Shown here: positions 24,055 through 34,500 of the stretch, in pieces | Position numbering within the stretch: the stretch's first letter is position 1 | How the letters are laid out: each line of letters opens with the position of its first letter | DNA from: JBAXPV01 sp037132075 | GTDB taxonomy: Bacteria > Bacteroidota > Bacteroidia > Bacteroidales > CAIXZF01 | Assembly (NCBI GenBank): GCA_037132075.1 | Contig: JBAXPV010000037.1 | Location: 1 to 38,543, forward strand | Direction of reading: 5' to 3' | DNA length: 38,543 nucleotides | Program-made: the position numbers and the translations under genes | The notes under the pieces: generated by a model | What the model saw: the letters and a program-made list of their open reading frames with translations, nothing else | Told to the model about the DNA's origin: nothing | The model's database searches: none

Positions 24055-25446
24055 TTACACTCTGGTTTTATCTACAGGAATCTGGTATTTCTTTATTTTC
24101 CGGCTCAGCGCATCGCGATGGATTCCCAGGGCATCTGCCGCGAGTTGTTGGTTAAACCTTGATCTCAAAAGAACCCGCCGGATCAGCTTCACTTCATTAA
24201 ATTCAAGATTGTCAGCTTCAATACTTTCCTTCTCCGAAAGAGATTGCGTAGATTTGATTAAGAAATCTTTTACGGTGAGCTTATTGCCATTACAAAGCAT
24301 CAATGCTCTTTCGCACAAATTCCTCAATTCCCTCACATTTCCCGGGAAATTGTAATCCATCAATTCATAGAAGATCTGATCCTCAATTTTTAATTTAAGC
24401 AGCTTATATCGCTGAGCATATAAATTTACGAAATGAATCAGCAAGGGTCTTATGTCTTCAGGCCTTTCCCTGAGTGGCGGGATATGAATGTGCAAGGTGT
24501 TTAACCTGTGTAATAAATCAAGCCTGAATTTCTGTTCCTTAACCCGAATCGAAATGTCATGATTCGTAGTAGAAATGATACGAAACTCGCTCTGAATCTG
24601 AGTGTTATCGCCCACGCGGGTAAATACCTTTTCTTCAATGGCCCGTAATATTTTTGCCTGCAGGCTCATTGACATATCAGCAATTTCATCCAGGAATAAG
24701 GTACTGCCATTTGTGGCCTCAAAATACCCCATCTTGTCGCTTATCGCATCGGTAAATGATCCCTTTTTATGTCCAAAAAACTCACTCTCAAGCAAGGTTT
24801 CCGTGATTGCACTGCTGTTTACCGTGCATAATACATGGTCTTTCCTTGAACTGGAATAATGGATGATCCGCGCTACATTCTCCTTTCCGGTGCCGCTTTC
24901 ACCCGTGATCAAGACATTGACGTCAGGATATTGCGCTGCCATCATGGCCTGGTCAAAGACCTTTTTGATTTTGTCGCTTACCCCAATAAAATGCCGGTTG
25001 ATTTTTTGCTCCAGATTCATCGAAATCAATGAGTTCTTTTCTTCAGTATGCTTTAGTTTTCGTTGCAAATGAAGGTATTTCTGAGTCCGCTCAATGGCGA
25101 TCCTGATGTCGATGAGTCGGAATGGTTTCCGTAAAAAATCCGATGCACCCAATCGCATGACCTTGATAACGGTGTCCATATCGCCGTGGGCGGAGATGAC
25201 AACGACCTCCATGGAAGGGTAGGAGTCTTTCACTTCTTTCAGTAGATCAAGGTCATTTACACCGGGCAGTCCCAATGCCAACACAAAAAGATCAATCGTA
25301 TGATTCTCTAACAGATGCTTTGCATCAGCAACGTTATTGGCTTCAAATGACTCAAATTCGGACTCCTGGAAGAAGTTGTTCAACGCCTCCCTTACTTGTC
25401 TGTCATCATCAAGTAACAGTATTTTAATTCTTTCGTTCTTCAGCAT
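24055..25446 (-). CDS. NtrC-family sigma-54 activator with degenerate receiver
   Basis: This 463-residue protein has an N-terminal receiver domain (1-120), an AAA+ sigma-54 interaction domain (about 150-385) and a Fis-type helix-turn-helix at the end (about 432-455, QLAADALGIHRDALSRKIKK). Walker A is GESGTGKE (182-188), Walker B LFLDEI (Asp253-Glu254), and the sigma-54 contact loop reads GSFTDA (229-234) rather than GAFTGA. The receiver keeps the acidic pair (Asp13, Asp14) and Lys107 but has Ala57 where the phospho-acceptor Asp is expected (DLFVLALGLPG). No histidine kinase gene is adjacent. It probably activates sigma-54 promoters in a way not governed by ordinary phosphorylation. Confidence 0.92.
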   Translation of the reverse strand: MLKNERIKILLLDDDRQVREALNNFFQESEFESFEANNVADAKHLLENHTIDLFVLALGLPGVNDLDLLKEVKDSYPSMEVVVISAHGDMDTVIKVMRLGASDFLRKPFRLIDIRIAIERTQKYLHLQRKLKHTEEKNSLISMNLEQKINRHFIGVSDKIKKVFDQAMMAAQYPDVNVLITGESGTGKENVARIIHYSSSRKDHVLCTVNSSAITETLLESEFFGHKKGSFTDAISDKMGYFEATNGSTLFLDEIADMSMSLQAKILRAIEEKVFTRVGDNTQIQSEFRIISTTNHDISIRVKEQKFRLDLLHRLNTLHIHIPPLRERPEDIRPLLIHFVNLYAQRYKLLKLKIEDQIFYELMDYNFPGNVRELRNLCERALMLCNGNKLTVKDFLIKSTQSLSEKESIEADNLEFNEVKLIRRVLLRSRFNQQLAADALGIHRDALSRKIKKYQIPVDKTRV

Positions 25447-25563
25447 TTATCGTTGTTAATACAAATTGAATCTTTCTGGATCTACGACTTCATGGTTCTC
25501 AATCTCCCAAGAGCGAGGCTTTCCTTATCTTCGAAGCATTCAGGAAAGGAAAGTTCATTTCGC

Positions 25564-28500
25564 TTAAGGTTTTGTTACCATAAGCCTTGACGCACTTTCG
25601 GTGCAATTAACAGTTTGTGTTGCATAATAATGATGCCCACTTACCAAGACAGTAGAGGCGGGGAGGGCTATTCCTCCGCTGGACACATCATACCATCTGA
25701 TTATCAAACCTGTGACAATGAGATCCGCAACCGTTGCTACGTTCTGTGTTGGAGAACCCGTTGGAGAACAAGGAGTCAGATCCACCACCGCTTTCACTAT
25801 AAAGCGTGATGGACTTTCGCAAGCATTCACCGTTTGGCTGGCGTAATAGTCTTGTCCGTTCACCAAAGATTCTGTTCCATTATATAAAACACCTCCGCTG
25901 GCTGAGGAATACCATTTAATGTTGGAGCCATTTGCCCACAAGGAAGATACCTTTGGCGTTGTACCGGAGTATGAAGGCTGGTTCACGGTTATTTCAAGCA
26001 CATTCGATGCGACAGCCCCGGTCCAGTCGGCCATGCAGCTTACACGCGCCAGTCGCTTGTACCAGGTAGTTGCTGATAAGGTTCCGGGGGCAAAAGTGGC
26101 AGCGTTGCTCGAAGCAATATCTGCAAATCCGGTAGAACTGCTGGTTGTTGACAATTGCCATTTGTATTCCAGTGTGCCGGTATGGCCAGCAGGAAGCACG
26201 CTGCTGGTAAAGGCAGCGGGCGCAAAGCCGGAGCAGATGGTCTGGGCTGTGGCGATGGTTCCTCCGCTGGTGGGGTTTGAACAGGCGATATAAGTAAACC
26301 CTGCCAGAGTGGCTGTTCCGCCCGGAGTCGTTACACTCACGCTTCCGGTTGTTCCACTTCCAACTGCAGCTGTAATAGTGGTGGAATTCGTTACTGTATA
26401 GGCGGATGCTGTCGTTCCGCCAAAACTTACAACGGTTGCTCCGGTGAAATTGGTCCCTGTGATGGTAACCGTTGTACCGCTTCCTGCCGAAGTAGGCGTA
26501 AACGATGAAATAACCGGCGCCGGGGGAATATATGTAAATCCAGTCTTTGTGGCTGTCCCTCCGGGAGAGGTTACCGATACAGAACCACTTGTTCCGCTTC
26601 CCACTGTAGCTGTAATGGTAGTTGGATTGGTTACTGTATAGGTGGATGCGACTGTTCCGCCAAAACTCACCACTGTGGCCCCTGTAAAGTCGGTACCGCT
26701 TATGGTTACGGTTGCTCCCGTTAATGCGGAGGTTGGTGTAAACGAAGTAATGGTGGGAACCGGGCCAAATGAAATGGGGTTTCCGGTAACAGCAGCGTTG
26801 CCGATGTACATCTGGGTGTTTGTGCTTCCCGCATCTCCATTGTATTCCAATGCCTGCACCTGGTAGGTGGTGGTAGCTGTAAGGCCGGTGACAGTGACAG
26901 TCTGCCCGACACCATTGTAAATGCAATACCATCCTGAACTGCCAAGCTCTGTGCCGCTGCCAAAGGCCGCATCGGCAGTATAAGTCGTACCGTCGGCAGT
27001 AAGCGGTGCAGTGTAGGATCCTGATTTAATGAAAACCGCGACCTTGTTTCCGACACCTCTCTGTGAAAAAGTTAATGCACAATCAGTCGGGGTACGTACA
27101 GCCGAGATATTCATCGTATTCCGGAACGGGGTTTCGATGACCGAATAGATGTCAGCAAGGGTTTCATAAGTGTCCTGTCCCAGAAAATAAACATCCTTAT
27201 AATTGGTGGTTGCGAATGTATTATTTTCATACAAACCTGATACATTTATATCGTTCCAGGTGGTTCCGGACAAATAGTAACCTTTTATAGGTGGGTTTCC
27301 GTTATAAGCATAGAAAAGGGAATACTTCGCAGTAAGTTCGTTGTAAACGATGGAAGCGGCCCAGGAAGAATTTTTCATAGCAACCGCAGGCAGGCCGGTA
27401 GACAGGTCTGTCCATGCAGCCCCGCCTGCTGATATTAGTGCTTTAGGTTTTGTATTGGATTCGTCTTCTGAACCAAAAAATGATACATATTCATTTGCTG
27501 ATGCGTTGTAAGCAGTGGTTGCCCACCTAACGGCCAAATAATCAGTACCATTGTCCCAGTCGGGCAAATTCGTCAGAACCTGCGTACTGTAATCATAAGA
27601 ATGTACCTGCAAAATGTAGCGGTTACTAATTAATGCTACAGTACTTATGATCACCTTATTTCCATAGGCTGCCATCTCAATCTCGCTGTTATAGCAGTTC
27701 ATGCTGCTCGAACCGGTTCTGTCTGTCCAGGTGCCGGAAATAAGTTCATACATATAAACCTTTTTAGATGTGATTTCAGTAAAACTCAGGAATAAGGTCC
27801 CGCTGTTATTGTTAAAGGTCAGTCGCACGGTATGTCCCATTAAATCACCACCGTCAGGATTATCCAGCGTGTTAACCAATACCCAGTCACTATCGGTTGT
27901 TGCACGCTTATAGGTATCTATTTTACTTTGGTCTGAACTGATAAATGCGATATAAATAACCTGGTTTGCGGGGTCCCTTGCAATATCACCTTCATTTAAT
28001 GCCGTAACAAAAGTTCCATTGGTTCCCCAATCGGTAATAATGCCATTCTTATACTGATGGACTGCAACTCTAGAAGCCATCAGGTATGGTTGATAATACT
28101 CGTTTTTATCCACCACGCAAAGCCGCCTGCCACCAGTACCTGCCACGGCTTCGGTGATATCACCCCGCTGGATGATATAAAACTGTGCGACAGTTTGGGC
28201 AGCTGCTACAGGACCGTAGGCAGTTTCTGCATTATTTCCGTTGCGGGCCTTAACCTTGAAAGTATAGGTGTTCCCTGTTCCCAGACTGGTAACGGTTTTG
28301 GTGCCCCAGGCAGAAGCAGTTTGCCATACAGCACCTGCACCCAGCGTTCCGTTGGCCTGGACATAATTTGCTGTGGAGGTTTCGTTGATGCAGAACTCTG
28401 TCGTTGCCGGGTTGCCGTTTGCACTTACCGCTACATCCATCGTATTAGCGGTAGCATTGTTAACTGTAGGTGCTGAAGGCACATTTGCCAAAGTCCAGAA

Positions 28501-31500
28501 TGCAACCCTCTCGCCATAACTGGTATTTGGGTCCAGTGTTGCGTACGCTCTTACGTTGTAACGGGTAGCCACCGATAAGCCGGTGATGGCCGCCGTATAG
28601 GTGCCGGTGCCAAAACTGCCAGTTTCAGCGAAATTCACAACTCCATCATCGCTGATTATTTTGTCCGTATTTGAATATTGGTAAACGATGCATCCCCGGT
28701 TGGTGTAACTACCGGCACTGGCAATCGTACCGTTCCCTGTGGCAGTTAAGTTGGCAATGGAAGTAACGGCCTGGGTGATTACCGTTGCCGGTATAACCTC
28801 ATATGCACCCATACTAAGCGGTGATCCCGTGGCAGGCAGTGATCCCCTGAGAACACCTGCATAATCATAGTCAAAACCTGTGACACTTACGCCGGTCAGG
28901 GCAGCGGCAGGCTTATAACTGGCCGGGGTCGGGTCGCCGGCGCCCGCAAAGAAAGGATCGGTGTTTACACTGTTTGCATCTTTGCCGAAAACAATCGGTA
29001 AAGTTGCTTTATTGCCGCTATAGTAACCTAAAGTCCCGCCGGTGCCGGGTGTGTAATAATCGTTGTAATCCAGAGTTAATGTCCCGCCCGTTGCATTAAT
29101 ATACATCCCATAATGCAGATTGGAACCCCCTGCAGTTGAACGGGTATTGCTGAAAATATTATTCCTGAAGTTACGGGCAGAGCTACTGCCTGCATTATAA
29201 AAAGCGTAGGATTTATTTACTCCACTGCCGATTGTTCCGCCCAGATATACGGTATTGAAATAGAAATTATCAATTCCTTGTCCTTGTGATCCATAGGTAT
29301 AAATACCATAAACTGTTGAAGGCGTATTGCCGGTAATCGAAACAATATTGTTTGAAGCATTATTTTTATACCCTTGTATGTACAATCCATAAATTGAAGC
29401 TGTTGTACTTGATGCCCCGGTAACAGACATACCGTTTATGAAATTGCCGGATAGTGTACTGAGAGTGGGAGTTGATAATCCTGTTTCAACATACATCCCA
29501 ACAACGCTGCCTGCAAAACTTCCATAAGAATTTGAGATATTATAAACAGTGTTCCCGGTAATAGTGTGAGGAGCAGCATTATTGACGACATAAAGACCAA
29601 TTATCGATGAATAGGCGCCAGGTGCTGTTGGATTGGCATTGCCAATGCTTATATCCCTCACTGTATTATTTGTGATCGTAAATGTACCGCCGGATACATC
29701 AATTCCTCTGATTAAGCCGAGAGTAGCAGCCGTTGAATTTGTGGTTCCGTTCGTTAATTTTGAAACTGTATTTCCGGAAATCGTCACATTCGCTTCACAC
29801 ACGGAATAAATACCCCACACGGATTGAGCTGCACCACTTGAAAGAGAGCTCGCATTGATGCTGTTCGAGGTACCGGCATCGGTACTTCCAATACTATTAT
29901 TACTGATGGTGGTATTGCCACTTGCACCGAGTTTGTATATTCCATAAATATCTACTTTACTCGTGTTTGGCGTGTTTATCGTGGTCATTGACCCGATGGT
30001 ATTATTCTGGCAGTTAACAATACCCGTACTTGGTATAAAGATACCATACAAGGAACCGGCAGAGGCAGTTGTTTCAAGTACGATTGAACTTGTTCCTGAG
30101 GATGCCCCGATCGTGTTGCCCGTTATAGTGCCAACATTCACATCTCCGGCAAATACGTTAATTCCATACCAGGAAGCAGAGCTGTTGTTATTATAATTGA
30201 TGTTCCTGATGGTGTTATTCTGAACACTGCTCGCCGTTCCCAAACCTACCTTCATGTATATACCAGTGAATATATTATTCGTTCCACCGTTTTTTGTCCA
30301 GGCGCTGCCTCCGCAAAGGGAATCGCTGCCCCCGATATAGTTGTCTTTAATATCAAAACCCGTTCCTGCATATAGTGTATTTGTAATATTGATTACAATA
30401 TGTGACAGGTTCGTAGTTACACCAAACGGTGATTTCTCATAAAAACTATTCCCTGAAATCGTCCAGGAATCATTATAGTCGGCTAAATATATGGTGGATG
30501 AGCTATTGCTTAGATTTACCAAATCATAGAAATGGTTATTTCTGATTATATTACCACTATTATATTTTAAATTGGTTCCTGATGAGTAAATGGTGTTAAC
30601 AGGCCTGCTGCCACCGGCATTTGTAATATCACAGAAGGCGATTGTATTTCCGGTACTTCCGTTTGAATAAGGCGTGCCTAAAAAGGCAACTACCCCTCCG
30701 GCAGGTCTGGTAGTTGAACCTTTAATTGTGCAGTATTTAATGGTATTATTTTGGGCGCTATTATAAAAAGTGATGGTAGATGCCCCTGTCCCTGTGTTCG
30801 CATTGTTGATTTCTAAACTCATCGCTCCTGACTGGTTAACCCGTCCATCAATGGTTACATTATCCCCGCCGTTAAAGTTGAGCAGGTTACCGGCGATATT
30901 TCCGCTTATGCTCAGCCCTGCAACCGTAGGATATATGGTTATGCCCGAGTAATTTACTGTTCCTAAAACCTCGGTGCTGTATAAGTTGATGGCCCCGGTT
31001 TCCACGGTGTTCGCATTGATAGTGATCGTGATATCCCCGTTGTGCGTGCCGGCATTGATGGCCGCGAATGCCGAACCCAGCGTTCCATAGTTCCCTGCTG
31101 TGGTGCCGGCTGTTGCATTCACATGAACCTCCCCGGTCACCATGTAGTCGTAAGCCCCCATTGAATTATAGGTACGCGCGGTGCCGGCGTAATCTGTAAC
31201 AATTCCGGTGCCGGCAACTCCAGGCAGTAAGGGTGCTGAAGGCAGGTAATTGGCCGCAACCGTGCCCCCCCCCAGACTGGCAAAAACCGGATCGATTTTC
31301 CTGCTGTTGCCATCTCCAAGCGATACCAAGGGTAAACTGGTTTTATTTGTAGAAGGGGTATTGGTATATCCCAGCACGCCGCCACTGCCTGATACATAGT
31401 AATTGTTGTAATCAAGGGTCAGAGAGTTGGCGTCAGTAGAATTATCAGGACTACTAAACGCATAATGAAGGCTGGTACCACCCACGGTGGACCGGGAATT

Positions 31501-34500
31501 CGAGAAAATATTGTTCCTGATATTTTTTTTGCTACCGATTATTGGGCAGTAGTATGCATACGATTTATTGGTCGCTCCGGAAGCAAGGCTGCCGCTGAGG
31601 TAAACGGTATTGAAATATAAGTAAGAAATTTCGAATGCGCTACCTGAATTATAAATTCCATAAACGGTGGTGGGGGTGTTTCCGCCCAGTGTGATGATAT
31701 TGTTGGAAAAGAAAGTGTTACCTCCGCCAGTACAGATTCCGCTAAAGGAGGCGGCAGTGCTGCTTATCCCGCTGAGCGAAAAACCATAGATAAAGTTTTT
31801 GGAAACCGTGTTGGTATAGGTTGCACCTGAAGTGTTGCCGGAAAAGTATAAACCTGTCAGTCTCCCTGCGAAAGAAGGGTTGCTGTTCGAAAGGTTGTAA
31901 ATGGTGTTGCCGGTTACCGTTTGTCCACCAGCCGTTGAAGCCCCATTTAGGCTAATGCCCGTTACCGAGGCCGTGTTGCCTGACTGTGTGTTGTTATCGG
32001 CGCTCGTTAAGCTACTGATTGTGTTGCCTGTAATAGTACTGATGCAGGCATCGGCAATAATTCCGGCTGTTTGGTGGTTTACCGAACTTGTTGCCGCATT
32101 ACTTAGCCCGCAAATGGTATTATTCGTAATTGTTAAGCTGGTTGCATTATTACAATAGATGCCTGCCACTCTCTGTGCAGAAGCTGTGGACGTCGAAGAG
32201 GCGAACAGGCTGCTGCTGCCACCGCTTGAACTACCGATGGTGTTGTTACTGAGGGTGATGGTTCCTGCTGAATTCTGATATATGCCGAACAGCTCAACAG
32301 GCGTGGTTGCAGCGGTGGAAGCGGTGGTGATGGTTCCAATCTTGTTATAATTGCAGTTCACCGTGTTCGCCGATTGGATGTTTATCCCATAGAAAGATGA
32401 AATTGTTGAACCTCCACTGAAGGTGATGGATCCTGTTCCGTCGTTAGAACCGATGATATTGCCGGTGCCGGCGGTTGAACCCACGTTTACGTCGCCATTG
32501 GCAACATAGATACCATAAAAATTCTTTCCCCCGGATGCATTGGCCCAGGAGATATTTTGAATGGTGTTATTCTGTACAACGCTTACGGTGCCTGTACCCA
32601 CATTCATGTATATACCATACACATCATTATTATTGGCAGCTTTGGTCAGGGCTGTCCCGCCGCATTGAGGGGCTTTTCCCCCGATAAAATTCCCGCTCAC
32701 CGTGTAGCCGGTTCCGCGGGCTGCTGTCGTTGTACCCGGGATCCAAATGAAGGAATAGTTATACATATTAGTCGGGGACAAAGTGGTCGTTTCGTAAAAA
32801 CTGTTGCCCGAAATGGTCCATGCACTATTATAATCGTCGATATTGATGGCTGAGCTGGTGGCCGAAGGATTCAGGTGGTCGTAAAAAACATTGTTCCTGA
32901 TCTTATTCCCCGAATTGACATTTCCCGATGAACCCACCGCATATACCGCATTGGACACCCGGGTTCCGCCGTTGGTAATGTTGTTGTAATCAATGATATT
33001 GTTGTTGTTTCCGCCTGTTCCTGCCGCAAAATGGATGATACCGCCGATAGCAGCCCCCGATAAGGAGCCTTTGAGCGTGCAGTACTTAATGGTATTAGTG
33101 CTTGCTCCTGCCTGGAAGTAAATGGCTTGCCCGGCCGAGCTGGTGATGCTCAGGTCTGCTCCTGCGTTCGCTCCGTTTAAGCTGCCGTTGATGGTCACAT
33201 TGTCGGCCCCATCCAGGGTAATGATAGGCCCGGCAAAGGCACCGCTGATGGTCAGCCCGGTTACCACTGGATAAATAGTAAGCGAAGTCCAGCTATTGGT
33301 TGCCTGTCCTGTTAAACTTGCCGTGGCCGCCTCAGTGGTTGAGCTGTTAATCGTAATGACGATATTTTTACCACTTTGATTTGTGTTGGTATTAATAGCA
33401 GTAAAAGCTTCTTTTAAAGTAGTATAGCCGTTATTGGCACCGGTTGAACCTGTTACGGTAACGGGTGGATTAAAGGTACCTGCACTTGTCGCTGTACCAT
33501 CGGGAGTGATTACTGTTATCTTTCCGATTGTTCCGTCAGCAACAACAGCAGTTATACTTGTTTCACCCACCACGGTGAAAGAGCTGGCATTTGTACCGCC
33601 AAATTTAACTGCAGTAGCTCCGGTAAAGTAGGTTCCGGTTATGGTTACCGTTGTTCCGGTAGTTCCGGTCGTAGGGGTAAATGAAGTGATGGTAGGTGGC
33701 GGTGGTAGGGGCGGATAATTTTGCAGGTAGGGATAGCCATTATTGATGCCTGTGTTTATTGCCCAAAGATTAGCTGTACCATTTGCAGTTTCACCAACAA
33801 AATCCCAGCCGGGAGTGGTAAAGGTACTCTGGGTTCGCATTTGAGCTGTGGTTATGCCGGTGCCGGTGGTGCCGGCAACATTCCCGCTGGTTTCAGTATT
33901 GTAAAAGCAAGAGCCAGAATATGTACTATAGCCTGAAAATCGTCCAATACTCGAGCCAGTCGCAGGAATATCACCACAAGAATAGCAGTTGTTAAGGGAT
34001 CCATTTGATTTATACCCTACGAAACCTCCAAGCATGTTAGCGTTGGTGGCAGCGTATGAGTTCCCTGTGGCATAGCAGTTGGTGACAGAACCACCTGTAT
34101 TATCAATACTACCGACGAAGCCGCCCAGTTTATCAGCTCCATTAGCAGTAACAGATCCGGTTGCATAGCATTGAGCTACCACAGCATTACTATAGAATGT
34201 ACCCAATATTTGACCGGCAAATCCACCCACATCTGTTCCTGATGACTGTGAGACGGTACAACTTGAAAAACATCCTGTCACTGTAGCGCCATCAATTGTG
34301 CCCGCAAACCCACCAACGTAGCTGCTTCCCCCGGTAATCGTTCCCGTTGAATAGCAATTCGTAATAGTACCACCGGTGGCATAACCCACAAGAGCTCCAG
34401 TATATTGATTACCTGTAATATTAACATAAGTCAGCCCCAGGTTTAATATTGTACATCCGCCTAATTCCCTAAACAGACCAATTTTGTTTGACGCTGCATT

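Noticed and set aside
25994..26932. 312-codon minus-strand frame inside the giant surface protein, rich in His, Tyr, Arg and Ser
   Set aside because: It is an out-of-frame reading of the repetitive TIG and Ig-like domains; the composition follows from the repeated Thr/Gly codons of the real frame.
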